The notes: generated by a model from the sequence alone, not told the origin. A stretch of 64,000 bases of DNA from Rhabdophis nuchalis (GCA_039707465.1 CM077643.1:249183919-249247918), one strand, 5' to 3'. Positions 10,906 to 22,354 are shown, counted from the first letter of the stretch. A program made the numbers and translations.

Positions 10906-11066
10906 GGTATTCTTTTTTCTTCATATACATGCTAGTGATCAGGAAAACTCTATTCTCTGCTTCCATATAATTTTAATGTCTTTTTCACAGATGTTCTACT
11001 GACCTGGCTTTAACTCTGTACCGGAATGCAATATATTGTCAATAAGACATCATAAACTTATGTAGT

Positions 11067-11527
11067 AAGGAAATGTCCCCCTGGGTTTGGCTCCAAGTGG
11101 GGAAGAAGACACTGGAAACATGGAGGCTGCTTGGAAAGATGGTTTAATGGTGGACAGGACCACATGGCTGGAGTCCTGATCAGAAAAGGTGCTCACATGC
11201 TTCAATGTTGGTGGACAGGAAGAGAAAGGGCTGAGCAAGGGGCCGTTTGGCCCCACCTATCTGTTTCTTGTTCCTGTGTAAGAAGTGTACTCTGATTGGT
11301 TGCCAGGCTCCCATGGGCTGAGTCCAGGTTTGGTAAGGCAAGTCTTACCTTAATCCCATGACTCTGGAGCTGAAGGGGAGAAGTCTTTATTATGTAAAGT
11401 GGACTAGCCCAGGCTGCTTAATGGCCCATTGACAAAGGGGGAGGGGGACAGGAGGCTGCTGGAGACAAAACATGTTTCTTCCTTTTCACATCTGGGGTAG
11501 AATAGTATTCTGCCTTTTCAATATTTC
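11067..11527 (-). mobile_element. LTR-like element (family A), probable solo LTR
   Basis: About 460 bp shared with 25283-25735 (opposite orientation) and in part with 34160-34262. Both longer copies carry 'ggtcctgtccac/atca' close to the downstream end; the 25 kb copy has an AATAAA signal there. Termini are AGGAAAT...ATTTCCT and the flanks TAGT/TAGT suggest a 4-5 bp duplication. No gag, pol or env coding text adjoins it. I infer a solo LTR of an old endogenous retrovirus or LTR retrotransposon; a long MITE is the alternative. Confidence 0.55.
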
Positions 11528-12497
11528 CTAGTGCATTTCATTTTTCTGAGAGAGAGATGGTTGTAACTTCCCACAATTACATTGTAGTATTTTGCACCCT
11601 TTTGGACCTCACTCACAGAACATTAAAAAAAACACACACACAACACAATGCATTGGTGCAAAGGTGGAAGAATTTTGAAAACAGAGGATAGTGATTCCAG
11701 ATGTACTTGAAACAGAAGCTACATGCTAAAATTAGGCTCTTGTGTGGTGTGCAAATACTCCTTTACCCTGGTTTAAACAAACACAATTTCCCTGAATTAC
11801 ACCCAATTTCAACTTTTTGCTGTCAAAACGAGTCTCACTAAACAACGTTGCTTCCTCTCCAACATATTCAAAGACAAGTAACTTGGTTCATTCTTCCCCA
11901 AATCTTCTAAGGAGAAATTGTACAGGAATGGTTACATTTATTCCATACTTGCCTTCCCCTAAGTGTGGTACTAACTAGGGTGATCAGCAGCCATTCACAG
12001 TGTATTACCAAATTACTTGTGACTTAAAAATAAAATGCTATTCTGCAGAACCTAAAGCTCAAATAATCTGGTGAGCAAAACATTTTACACACATGCAGGC
12101 TTGCTGAAAACTCAACTCAGGGCTTCCCTGTTCTACAAAAAATCACTAAGGATTTAAAGCTGAAACACAACACTGAATTTCCAGGTCCTTTTTTTGAGAT
12201 CAGTACATAAGTGAAAACACTGAATATTCAGTATGACTGACTGGCCTAGTAATGTTGCTACATTTAAAAAGTTTCAGTCACTTGCTGGACTTCATTATTT
12301 TAATTTTGACTGACAGCAGGTTAGATATTAAATGTAAGACATTTTTTTCAAGATTGTAATGCGCATATATCCCAAGGAATCCCTATTTCTTACGCGCAGC
12401 ACTGTGGCATGCTATAGAGATTCTGGGCTAAAACAGTCCTCCATACAATGAAATCAAGCACATTCTAATAAAGGAGAATATTTATACCTAAGGGTTG
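11528..12497. other. No recognised feature
   Basis: AT-rich apparently single-copy sequence. I see no gene or named repeat. Confidence 0.4.
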
Positions 12498-12540
12498 ACA
12501 TGAGGGATCCTTGGTGCTCTTTGAGCTCGGTTATTTTCTT

Positions 12541-12580
12541 GCAGACGTTTCATTACCCAAACTAGGCAACATCATCAGTT
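12541..12580 (-). ncRNA. Hammerhead-ribozyme-like core
   Basis: On the minus strand the order is CTGATGA, then GTTGCC, a short loop, GGTAAT, then GAAAC and GTC. GTTGCC and GGTAAT can pair as stem II (two G:T wobbles), and CTGATGA and GAAAC match the two conserved hammerhead boxes. The ACGT overlapping GAAAC is palindromic, as reported for minimal hammerheads in Penelope-like elements that may act as dimers. Stem I and activity could not be confirmed from sequence. Confidence 0.55.
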
Positions 12581-13514
12581 TATTTTTATTTTATTTTATT
12601 TATTTTATTTTATTTAGTTTGTCAAACATGTACCAGAATACAGGTATACGTATAAATATCAACATGAACAAGGGAAATGAATACAAATAAATGGGGACAG
12701 TAGGACAGGGATGAAAGGCACACTGGTGCGCTTATGCACGCCCCCTTTACGGACCTCTTAAGAATGGAGTGAGGTCCACGGTACACAGTTTAAGGTTGAA
12801 GCTGTGAGGGTTTGAGGATGTAACAATGGAGTCAGGTAGAGCATTCCAGGCGTTGAGCACTCTGTTGCTGAAGTCGTTTTTTCTGCAATCAAGTTTGGAG
12901 CAGTTTACCTTGAGTTTGTCTCCATTGTTTGCCCGAGTATTATTGAGGTTGAAGCTGAAGTAGTTGTTGTCAGGTAGGACTTTGTAGCAGACAATTTTGT
13001 GTACTATGTTTAGGTCAGACCATAGGTGGCTTAGTTCCAGGTTGCCCAAGCCCAAAATTTCGAGCCTGATGGTTATAAGGGATTCCATTGCAAGCGGAGG
13101 AGTGGAGGACTCTTCTCGTGAAATACTTCTGGGCTCGCTCAATTGTATTAATGTCCGATATGCAGTGTGTATTGCAGGCAGACAAGCTGTATTCGAGAAT
13201 TGATCTGGCAAAGGTTTTGTATGCCCTAGTTCGCAGTACAATGTTACTGGAGAAGAAGCTTCACAAAATTAGGTTAACAACTCTTAATGCCTTTTGGGCA
13301 AAGCTGTTACAGTGAGCTCTGGGGCTTAGATCATTTGAGATGAGTACTCCTAGGTCCTTGGCAGCATGAGAGTCATCTATGAGGTTGTATCTGCCCAGCT
13401 TGTATTTGGTGTTTTGACTTTTGTTGTCAAAGTGTAGGACAGAGCATTCGTTAGATGAGATTTGGAGTTGCCAATTGTATGACCATTCTGACACATAGTC
13501 AATGTTTTGTACGG
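12579..13514 (-). mobile_element. CR1-clade LINE (L3/Rex-like), 3' half
   Basis: Minus-strand translation gives reverse-transcriptase C-terminal blocks: SEWSYNWQLQISSNECSVLHF and AAKDLGVLISNDLSPRAHC (post-catalytic thumb region), then LESLITIRLEILGL-type text, FSNRVLNAWNALPDSIVTSS and a C-terminal SFNLKLCTVDL. There is a frameshift between the two frames near 13250. The 3' UTR ends in TAAAA/TAAAT repeats abutting the hammerhead element at 12579. The catalytic YADD region is missing, so it is 5'-truncated. Confidence 0.82.
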
Positions 13515-13680
13515 TTCAGTGCTTTTAAGGAGTGGGGCTTGTTCTCAATTTATATTCTAATGGCTTGCTTGTCAGTGTGGGTGGGGATGGTCAACCAAAG
13601 AATCTCTAAGACCATCCCCATCAATACTGACAGGGAGACCACTAGAATATAAACTGACATCAAAGTATACTCCTTATTAA

Positions 13681-13722
13681 TACTGGTGATGTTACCTTGT
13701 TTGGTTAATGAAAAGTCTGCAA
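13681..13722 (+). ncRNA. Degenerate hammerhead-like core
   Basis: Plus-strand order CTGGTGA, GTTACC, loop, GTTAAT, GAAAA, GTC. It has one change in each conserved box compared with 12541-12580 (CTGATGA and GAAAC), so it is probably inactive. It mirrors the minus-strand motif at the other end of the palindromic element. Confidence 0.45.
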
Positions 13723-13760
13723 GAAAACAACCCAACTCAGAGATCACCAAGGACCCTTCA

Positions 13761-15520
13761 ATTCAACTCTGCCATAAATTCTACAGAAGATTGCATGCTG
13801 GAGATAGAAAATCAGAAGACTGACTGACTTATTAAAAAAAATACTCAAAAAACAAAATGTGGCTCCACAGATAATCACATCAAGCCAGTTCTGTAAATCT
13901 ACGCACAAGTACCTCCTCCCTATATTAAAAAAAATTATCAGCCTTCAGCTCTGGCTCTTTTTGATAGAAAAATCTCAACTTACATTTAACCTTAAAGTTT
14001 CAAGTAAGGGGAGAACATCACAGTGTCTTAAGAAAAATGAAAATGTGCTTTTTGATATCAGTGAGGCTCATTAAAGTGTAATTGAGTGAATTTCTATATG
14101 TAGTTCCCCCATCATTTAAAAACTCCTTTATAAATTAATGCATCTATTCACTTTTGAAACAAACTATTTGTTTAGTTTTGAACGCGGACCCTTCCAGTTA
14201 AATGTTCATGAAAGCATACATAATTAAAGTTGTTTTTAAAGATAGGCAAACTTAATTACAGAATAAATTGCATTATTATTGTTATTTGGCTAGTTGTTCC
14301 TGTTTCTTATTCGCAGTGTTTGAAAAAGACACAAATATCAGAATAAACCATTACTTTAAGAACAGTCAAACAGAAGAAGCCCATTTAGCAATGCACTCTG
14401 AACCATAATGAACAGCAATGAAACGAACAATAATAATATTCTAAAATATCTGGGTTACTTGTAGTGTAGAGGTGGAACTGAAAAGTTTACACTTAATTAC
14501 TCAGCTCTTTTTCATTTGAAAAAGCTCTATGTTGCGTCAATCTTCACATCGGATATTGCAGCACTAATTGTCGCAAAGTCTGTAATTGAGAAACATCAAC
14601 TAAGATGAGGTCACGACAAGCAGGGCTTGCAGACAAAAGTCTGACTCTTGTTTCAGTGACAAGTTAAATAATGCTCCAACTTGAGACAAATAAAAAACAT
14701 AAGATTTCTTACCTGCGTCAGGAAAAGAACATTGACAGTGAGCAGCATTAAGATGCATTATAGGTGGCATTTGTTGAAGCAGCTGGAGAAATGGAAGGAA
14801 GCGGGCGATTGGCAGATCAATCATGATCGGAAGTAAAGATGGAGATTTGATAATGAATAAGGGAAGGGGAGGAAGCTGGAAAATAACAGAAAATCACTAT
14901 AGGAGGTTAAAAGCAAAAGTTATGAGAGTATGGTCAAGGAAAGGAAGAAATGAATCAGAAGGTTTTTAAAAAGTAGGATTTGTTGTTATAGCCCAATCTT
15001 TTAACGGTCTTATTGTAGCTACAGCATTTAGCTAAATTTAGCTGAATTCTTTCCCGGACCCTTATCATAAACATAAACATAACATCCAACTCCCTTTTTA
15101 AAAATGAAACATAAAATGGTATTTTCAACTTTCAATAGCTCAATTTTCAAATGTGCTCATGGAAGTACATCATTAGATTCCAATCAGAGGCAGGTTTGTT
15201 TGTTTGCTTTTATCGCAAAACATAGAAATGTTCCTGGGTCCTTTATTTCAGTTCTCTATTTCAATACTCAAGAGCGTCATCTCATTACAAATTTCCTTAG
15301 ATGAAATACCAAAGCCCTTACATTATTCAGCTGAATGTGATCTTTAAAATGCAAGACCAAACCACAACAACAATAACAAGAAAAATATGATTTCAGCTGT
15401 TGGAACAGTATGTTAGATGTTTTGGAGTATAAAAGGGTATTATATCACTTCTAGAGATATGAAGCCAAAAAAAGCTGATCTCAGGGTGATGGAAATGGTG
15501 GGTTTGGATCAATTATAGAA
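13761..15520. other. 1.8 kb without recognised feature
   Basis: AT-rich, apparently single-copy sequence. No coding exon, RNA gene or repeat family could be supported. Confidence 0.4.
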
Positions 15521-15522
15521 GA

Positions 15523-15523
15523 G

Positions 15524-15551
<28 letters not shown>
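15523..15551. repeat. (TG)n microsatellite
   Basis: About 14 TG units. Confidence 0.97.
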
Positions 15552-15555
<4 letters not shown>

Positions 15556-15811
15556 ATATATTTCCAAAAAAAATTAAGCAGTGTCTTGCAAAATCAGTAA
15601 TTTGGAACTGTAATCTGGATGCTTAGAGATCTGGATCAAAGGACCCTGACATAACGGTTTGCTGTCATTTCAATTTTTAAATTTTGTGTCAAAATGGTTG
15701 AAGATTTTGAAAGCTTTGTAAAGAACTTCTCTACTTAAAACTCTTAGTCTTAAAACACATGGTTGAACAAAGATCGGCTTTTCTAGGCCGAACTGCATAT
15801 CTATGTTTTTT

Positions 15812-15940
15812 TCATATAGCAATAACACTTATATACCGCTTCACAGCGGTTTAGAGTCAGCCTATTGCCCCCAGTAATCTGGGTCCTCATTTTAGACCTC
15901 AGAAGGATGGAAGGCTGAGTCAACCTTGAGCCAGTGATAT
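15812..15940 (-). mobile_element. tRNA-derived SINE, 3' half
   Basis: The minus strand reads 'ggttgactcagccttccatc', 'aatgaggacccagatta' and 'ccgctgtgaagcggtatata', the body of the SINE that is complete around 42562-43225. The tRNA-like head is missing. Confidence 0.75.
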
Positions 15941-16196
15941 ATATAAGTATATGAACGTAAGAAAGTGTGTTTCTCTTTGTCACTACAACTATTTTATGAG
16001 GAAATCAATTGGGACAATTCCTTTTCTATTGAGGCCATTAACAGATGGCCCCAGGGGTGAAATGCTACCGGTTTGGACTGGTTCACCCGAACTGGTAGTA
16101 AAAAATGCTACCAGTTCACCCAAACAAGTAGTAAAAAAATGCTACCGGTTGAGGCAAACCTGCATTTCCGACAATCAGCTGTGACACGTGATTTAT

Positions 16197-16702
16197 ATTT
16201 CATTTCATTTATTTAATTTATAAACCGCGCCACTCTCCCCAAAGGGACTCGGGGCGGTGCACAGGAAATTTAAAATAGAAAAAATAGAAAACATAGCAAT
16301 TAATAATACTAAAAATAAATTAAATCCCAATACCCTGTGCTAAAAATCCTAAAACCTTAAAATCCTAAACTCTGTCCCTTAAAATCCGAATTAAAACAGT
16401 TTGAGCTTCAGTCTACAGCTTAATGATGGGGATTAGGCCAGGCCGGCGAGATGGAAGAAATGCGTCTTCAAACTTTGGTGGGAGGAGCAGAGGTCCATGA
16501 TAGTTCTAAGTTGGGGGGTAGGTCATTCCAGAGGGTTGGGCCCGCCACAGAGAAGGCCCTTCCCCTGGGCGTTGCCCGCTGGCACTGCCTAGTGGACGGC
16601 ACCCGGAGAAGTCCCTCTCTGTGGGAGCGGATCAGCCGAAGGGATGTATGAGGTAGGATACGATCCCGCAGATAGCTAGGTCCCGTGCCATGGAGCGCTT
16701 AT
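16197..16702 (-). mobile_element. L2-like LINE fragment nested in MITE
   Basis: Minus-strand text runs from 'gcgctccatggcacgggacc' through the reverse-transcriptase C-terminal region to the terminal signature 'ggggagagtggcgcggttta' and an AAAT tail at 16197-16215. It lies within the MITE 16052-16975. Confidence 0.85.
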
Positions 16703-16767
16703 TATTATATTATAATATTATAATATATATATTATATATTATATTATATATTATATATATTATATTA
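16703..16767. repeat. AT-rich low-complexity, self-complementary
   Basis: TTATATTATA-type repeats with several overlapping palindromes, placed between the L2 fragment and the resumed MITE. Confidence 0.9.
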
Positions 16768-16975
16768 GCTAGAATCATCGGATTTCCTGCTTTCTAGCTA
16801 ATCTAAATCACATGGCATAGCAGATTCCCCCCCCCCCCCTCATTGTTCTACTTACCTTTGCAGACTTGGAAGACTTCAAAATGTTCCTTTTTAGTGCTGC
16901 ATGGCTAAAAAAGCAAAGCGCGCATGCGCGCACACTCATAAAACCAATAGCAGACCTCAGAGGATTTCACCTCTG

Positions 16976-17889
16976 GATGACCCTTCTGCATAGGACTGAC
17001 TCTAGACCCTAATCTTTCCAAAATAGAGCACACTAACTTCTAGAACTGGAACAAATCTATCTCAATCACGTAATAATGAAATAAATTGCTAGCACTCTCT
17101 CCTTTTCCTGTTTCCATTGCTTTTACTCTTTGCAAACAACATATCTGAGCTTTCATAATGGACAGATCTAGTTACAACAGTCACCCTGTCTTCAAAATCT
17201 CCATGCTGATCTTTGGGCATAATAAATTACAGAACTGATTGATAGCCTAGTTATCATTTAACAAGCCAGTTTTCTTTCTGCCTCTAGTCATGACCTGTTC
17301 ACTGTCTGGGCAATGAGAATAGGATAGAAAGATATGATAACGTTCTAAAGAAAATATGTATTTTTAGCTTGCAGGAACACAATATAAAGACACCTCCACA
17401 CCAGTACTGTTTCTATTGTACCAGAGTAAACAACATTCCCACAGTACACAGCAGAAAGTAAACAACAGTTTAAAAAGTAAGCAGCCTAGCTTTTTCTGCA
17501 GCTGCTGGTCTCCTATTGGAAAAACGGGGACGGAAGATAAATCAGAGTTTTTCTCTGTTTCATCCATGCAAAATAAAGTCTGCTCCATGATAAAGAACTT
17601 GCTCAGAAAGTTGGAGATCAGAATGTAGAGGGACAGGAGAAATAAGAGTTTTCCAACTCTGCACACCTCCACTATTGCAAATAAATGAATAATAAAGGCT
17701 TAATGTATTTGAACATATGCAATTAAGGCCAGAATTGAAAAATTGTCAAATGATTCAAAATGCAGATTGTGCAAAGAAGCAGTAAAAAAAACACCCAGTA
17801 GATCATATACCTATTTCATTACACAAACTGATTATAAGCAATGACATAACACACTTGCCAAAATAATTCACTGGAACATCTGTAAAATT
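16976..17889. other. No recognised feature
   Basis: Apparently single-copy. The frame at 17364-17672 (minus) shows hydrophobic stretches but no domain or splice support. Confidence 0.4.
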
Positions 17890-18360
17890 GTCATGCACCA
17901 TTAATGAAAAATTGGTGGGAATGTATAGATGAGAGAGTAGTAGAAAATGGGCAAGCTAAAATATTGTGAGTTGTCCAATACACAGAGTGATACAACCTTA
18001 GCTTACAACAACACCAAATATAACTGTAGTTGAAAAGAAGAAAGTGTGGATATTTGATGTGGCAATACCGGGCAATAATAGAAGACAAAGTATTGGATTG
18101 GCTAAAGCATTGATCAGAAAGTGTCAATTTTATAAAATCGTTAAAAAGATATAAAATAGTGATGGTGGTCTCTTCATTCAAACTCTTGAACGGCATTTAG
18201 AAAATATGCACATTGACAAAATTTCCATCTGTCAATTGCAAAAAGCCACACTGCTTGGATTCACATTATGACATCCTAGGTTCCTGGAAAGAACTCTGTG
18301 TGAATGAAGGCCAACAACTGCTAAAGAATTGGTCGCTGTGACTTCACATTGTTGTGAACA
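17890..18360 (+). pseudogene. Decayed LINE C-terminus, R4/Dong-like
   Basis: Translated blocks VWIFDVAIPGNNRR, then LERHLENMHIDKI, then QLQKATLLGFTL and FLERTLCE follow the order of the C-terminal domain I recall from R4-type non-LTR elements of squamates ('D.AVPGD', 'LE..L..', 'LQKTALLGTA.ILRKVL'). Several stops interrupt it, and it ends in AATAATAA. The clade is a recollection of pattern, not a search result. Confidence 0.5.
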
Positions 18361-18382
18361 GATAATAATAACCAATTATATT

Positions 18383-18740
18383 TCATTTAGTGACCTTTCA
18401 AAGTTACAACAGCACGGAAAAACATGACTTATGACCATTTTTCAGAGTTACGACCTTTATAGAATCTCCATGATCATGTGATCAAAATTCAGAGGCTTGG
18501 CAACTGGTTCATATTTATGACAGTTGCTATGTTCTGAGGTCATGTGATCGCCTTTTGCGATCTTCTGACAACAAAGTCAATGGGGGAACCAGATTCACTT
18601 AACAACTGGGTTACTAACTCAACAACTGCAGTGATTCACTTAACAACTGTGGCAAGAAAGGTCATAAAATGGGGCAAAACTCACTTAACAAATGTCTCAC
18701 TTAACAACATAAAATTGGGTTGTAAGTCAAGGACTAACTG
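18383..18740. mobile_element. TA-flanked TIR MITE, second copy
   Basis: Same family as 7831-8212 in the same direction, with shared runs 'cttatgaccatttttca', 'catatttatgacagttgc' and 'actgcagtgattcactt'. The right terminus GGACTAACTG is followed by TA. The left terminal repeat is missing where it meets the R4-like relic. Confidence 0.75.
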
Positions 18741-18962
18741 TACTTAAAAATAGCTGATAAGAAAGATCCCCAAAAAGTCTAAATAGTGAACACTGCTGTA
18801 CCTGGAGACAGGAGAATAAATAGAAAGAACTGGAGAAAATTGCAAAATTAAATACCAGCAAATAGTAGTAGAACAACTGTGGCAAAAGAAAGCAATATCT
18901 GCCAAAAGAAATGCAGGAACAAAAAAAGCATCTGGGTTGCCACAGAGTTGGTTCTTCTATGC

Positions 18963-19096
18963 CAGGGGTGTCAAACTCATGTTGTCATGGCAGCATCACG
19001 TGATGTATTGGCACTTTTCCCCCTTTCGCTAAGCCGGGCGTGACCATGGCCAGCATGTGACACATTCGTTTGCAGGCTGCGAATTTGATACGCTTG
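18963..19096. mobile_element. hAT MITE (CAGGGGTGTC class)
   Basis: Ends CAGGGGTGTCAAACTC and GAATTTGATACGCTTG, flanked by TTCTATGC (18955-18962) and CTCTATGC (19097-19104), 7 of 8. Confidence 0.78.
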
Positions 19097-19304
19097 CTCT
19101 ATGCCAATTATGACATGGTCTGTTGTTGTTACTAAGAAGCTGCTTTTGGTTGGATAGCTGACTATAAGCTAGTACAAACCCAGCATGAAGGAAGCTATCT
19201 TTGTCCAGGATGCTCTGAAAATGACTGACAGCATCTGAATGGTTTTAGCTAAAACAACATTATAATTCATATACCAAAGAAAGCACCCATCAGAAACACC
19301 TACA

Positions 19305-19464
19305 CAGTGTTGGGTGTTGTCGGTTGCTACCAGTTTGGCCTGGTAGTAGCGGTGGCAGGAGGCTCCGCCCACCTGCCCAGACGCTTCTGCACATGTGCAG
19401 CAACCTCGTGCACATGCAGGAGCGCACCTGAACCGGTAGTAAAAATATTGGCAACCCACCTCTG
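19305..19464. mobile_element. hAT-type MITE (GGTGGG class)
   Basis: Left CAGTGTTGGGTGTTGTCGG and right GGCAACCCACCTCTG are inverted. The interior, with 'ggctccgcccacctgcc', is the reverse complement of the type seen at 30723-30892. No clean 8-bp duplication. Confidence 0.65.
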
Positions 19465-19750
19465 CTACACTTCCATTCTTCTTGAAAGCAATTCAGTATG
19501 TTGCTTTCAAATTAAATATGTATTTCCTTTTTTTAGGGTTTTGCAGAATATCTTTCATGAATTATTTTCAGACTCTAAAGAATCGGTGACTGCATATTGT
19601 AATAAAGGATAGTTTCTACGACTTACTAATAGGCATTTCTGAACAGAACGTTGTTTACTTTTCCAGAGTCCATTTTTTTCTTACTTTTAAAGAGGAGACC
19701 AAAACCTCCCCCGTCCACCTTAATCTTGCTCAACACTCAGCAGTTCTCAA

Positions 19751-19957
19751 ACATTTTGATCTCAGGACTCCTTTACATTCTTAAAAATGATTGATGGCCC
19801 TAAAGAGCTTTGGTTTATGTAAGTTACATATAGCAATATTTACTGTATTAGAAGTTAAAACTGAGAAATGTTAAAATATTTATTTGACTTTGTGGACCTC
19901 CCTGAAAGGGTCTCAGAGACCCCAGTGGTCCCCAGACCACATTTTGAAAACTGCGGC
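19751..19957. mobile_element. Old hAT-type element, internal deletion
   Basis: Left 'cagcagttctcaaacatttt' and right 'ccacattttgaaaactgcgg' are inverted and of the CAGTGGTTCTC type. Between them 'ctttggtttatgtaagttac' and 'gggtctcagagaccccagtg' recall an element also common in mammalian genomes. No clear duplication. I do not assign a family name. Confidence 0.5.
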
Positions 19958-20520
19958 TCTTAATGATACTATTCTCCTCTCAAATCACACTTACTTTTTG
20001 TTGTGTTGTGTTCAACTGCCTCAATTCTTTGAGCTACAGATGGTCAAGCTTCTTAACCATTGCCTTGAATTGCTTACATTCTTCATACTGTTGTCTAAAA
20101 CATTGCCTCTTCATTATTACCACTGGCAAGGAACTGTGGGGGTTGCAGTCCAAAATATCTGGAAAGCATCAATGTTATTTATTTACATGATTTATCCCAG
20201 TCTCCATTCAGAGGGACTTATGCAGTTTACAAATAATAAAACAACAACAAAGCAACAATAATAAACTGAAGAAACAACCATCTGAAAACATTAACGAATG
20301 CGGGGACTGTAAAGGTCTCCATCATGTATGCATTGTCATAGGACCAGCCTTAGGGGGCAGTTTCCTTTCCTGAGATACCCCCAATCCTGTTGGCTTTCTC
20401 TTCAGATTTCAGGGCAAGTTATTGTTAATAAAGCCCAACATATGTAGTTTAACTGGATTGTAATTTTTAGGGATTTGAATAGTGAGACGCAAAGCTTGAT
20501 ATAGGGAGCTACATTATATA
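19958..20520. other. No recognised feature
   Basis: It contains a weak LINE-tail-like stretch near 20175-20235 that I could not assign. Confidence 0.35.
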
Positions 20521-20521
20521 A

Positions 20522-20850
20522 CCGTGATGGCCAACCTGTGGCATGCAGAGCCCTCTCTGCGAGCATGCAAGCTGTTACCCCAGTTCAGCTCCATTGCACA
20601 TACACACATGCCTCCCAATGGCCAGCTGGTTTTTGGGTCTCTGCTGGGCATGCATGGGGTGGTGGGGTGCATGTGGGAGACGTGCTTGCATGTGTGGGGG
20701 GCGGGGCATGCAAGGGGGGTCCTGTACCCATGCACAGGGGTGGAGGGAGCACGAGGGTTGCATGCTCATGTGGGAGGAGCCTGGAGGAGGTCACATACGC
20801 ATGCACAGGGGGCAGGGGGCATGCAATGACAAAAAGGCTACCCATCACTG
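20522..20850. mobile_element. hAT-type MITE (CAGTGATGG class)
   Basis: The left CCGTGATGGCCAACCTGTGG and the right GGCTACCCATCACTG are inverted. Flanks TTATATAA and GTATATAA agree at 7 of 8. The interior is GC-rich with many GCATG repeats. Several overlapping open frames arise on both strands only because stops are rare in this GC-rich stretch. Confidence 0.72.
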
Positions 20851-20994
20851 GTATATAAGTTCTATAAATAAATAAGATCCTCCCAAAGAACCAGGATTTT
20901 ACTAGCTTCATGGCCAAAAGAGTTAGAACCATATTTGGAGGTGGTCTGCTACAGCTGAGCGAAGATTAAGGGACTGGTGAGTAGACCAATTCCT

Positions 20995-22010
20995 TGGAAG
21001 GCATCAGATAAGGAGAGGATGGGAGATTTCCAACATTTATTCCAAACAGCTGCTCATTGTGAAGAGACCACAGGACAGTGGTTTCTGCATTTTTGAGCAC
21101 TGGGAATCAACAGGAGCAGACATCTTGCTTGCAACCATGGCAGAGACTTTGAAAAGACATGATGTTCACGAACCTATTCTAATGACTTTCAGGAATTGTC
21201 TAGTAACTGTCTTAAAGCTACTAACTAGAGACTTTCAGAATGACAAATTTTAAAAGGCTTCATCAGGTAAGTTTACCTTCAACTCTGAACAAAAGAAAAA
21301 ACAATATAAGTGTAAGATCTAAAAGAATCTGAAATAAACAACAAAAAGCTAAATAAGATTTTGAACCAAGAAAGTTATACATGGATTAAAGGTTCAGATA
21401 AACTTGGAATATCGACTTTTACTATAAAATGTTGGAATTAAAAAATAAAAATGAACTCATGGGAAAAAGACTTATTTTGGCTATCTTGGTTATTGCAAGT
21501 CATAACAAATACGTGATGGTTTTAAAAATTGGATACAGAGAGGACTAAAGGTTTTAAACATAAGAAAAAGTATACAACCGTGTTCTTGATCACAGTTAAT
21601 GCTACGACTTTCCAAATGACACGTAGCATGATAACATCAGAAATAGCAAAGCAGATCTTTGAAGAACAGAATTGAGTGACTTCAATATTAACACTGTCAG
21701 GAGTGATGTCTGCTTCTATGGATAGACCATGTCCAAAAGATGTTAATGAAAGAATGACAGAGATAGAACAAATTTCTATAGAACAAGACAAAGAAAGTAA
21801 ACAATTTTATCTGAGAAGACAAAGAAAGTACAAAATGACAGGCCAAGAGAATGACTTGGAAAAGAACGCTTTACTGAACATACAAAAAGACCTTGCAAAA
21901 GTTTTAAAAAGAAATAAAGGATCAAAAACATTATTACTTGTGAAAGAATTCAAATATAAAAGAATGTTGGGAAACACTTTATTACATTTCTGTGTTCTTT
22001 GCATGTCAAA
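20995..22010. other. Possible decayed retrotransposon coding region
   Basis: Lys/Glu-rich, A-rich sequence with a 113-codon frame at 21676-22017 containing MTEIEQISIEQDKESKQFY. The composition resembles the coiled-coil part of LINE ORF1 proteins. No diagnostic motif is seen, so this is a suggestion only. Confidence 0.25.
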
Positions 22011-22236
22011 ATACTAGGTTCTTCACAAAATGTTAGGTTCTCCTTATTGGTCTAGATCCCAAAGGGACATTAAATAAAACGATCCTACTTTAAAACAGCT
22101 GGGAGAGTATTTTACAAGGTGCCAGGTTTATTTATGGAAGCATGAAATTTGAATTTAATAGGTAAATGTTGGAAGTATGAAATGCAAACTCTCAAAACAG
22201 GAAGTGGATTTTTATTACTGATTCATTTTATTACAG

Positions 22237-22354
22237 GATCAGCTGCCCAGAACTGTAGAATCCTTCCAATATCAGGAATAATTTGCTTTCCAGTTCTGAA
22301 CCACAATATCTTAACCATCAATTGCACGGAATATCCGCTGCCAAAACCTCAACT
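22237..22354 (+). CDS. Candidate single exon, unknown protein
   Basis: A 118-bp open stretch sits between a good acceptor (pyrimidine-rich run ending TTATTACAG at 22236) and GT AAGC at 22355. In the frame that opens with a split codon it encodes CRILPISGIICFPVLN, then ILTINCTEYPLPKP: three cysteines and an N-glycosylation-type NCT site, suggesting an extracellular domain if real. I recognise no family. There is no second exon in the window, the donor context (CT before GT) is weak, and the intron phases at its two ends differ. It may be chance. Confidence 0.2.

Larger units (their letters stand above)
12498..13760. mobile_element. Palindromic Penelope-like repeat, split by a LINE
   Basis: The outer ends are inverted: 'atccttggtgctctttgagc' at 12508 and 'caactcagagatcaccaagg' ending 13753. 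Both are followed inward by 'tttcttgcagac'/'gtctgcaagaaaa' and a hammerhead-like core. The right portion also contains inverted arms at 13548-13653 (GTGGGTGGGGATGGTC and GACCATCCCCATCAATAC). The arrangement looks like two partial copies joined head to head. A CR1-type LINE (12579-13514) is inserted in the middle. Assignment to Penelope-like elements rests on the hammerhead motif and the recalled repeat text, not on a reverse-transcriptase match. Confidence 0.5.
16052..16975. mobile_element. hAT-type MITE (CAGGGGTGAAAT class) split by an L2
   Basis: The left end CAGGGGTGAAATGCTACCGG and the right end GGATTTCACCTCTG are inverted. The text 'cagctgtgacacgtgattta' on the left and 'agctagaatc...agctaatc' on the right is shared with the uninterrupted copy at 36604-36920. 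An L2-like fragment and an AT-rich stretch sit between the halves. GATGGCC/GATGACC flank the outside but are offset by one base. Confidence 0.7.

Noticed and set aside
20522..20930. Overlapping open frames on both strands
   Set aside because: They fall inside a GC-rich hAT MITE with terminal repeats and flanking duplications. There is no motif.
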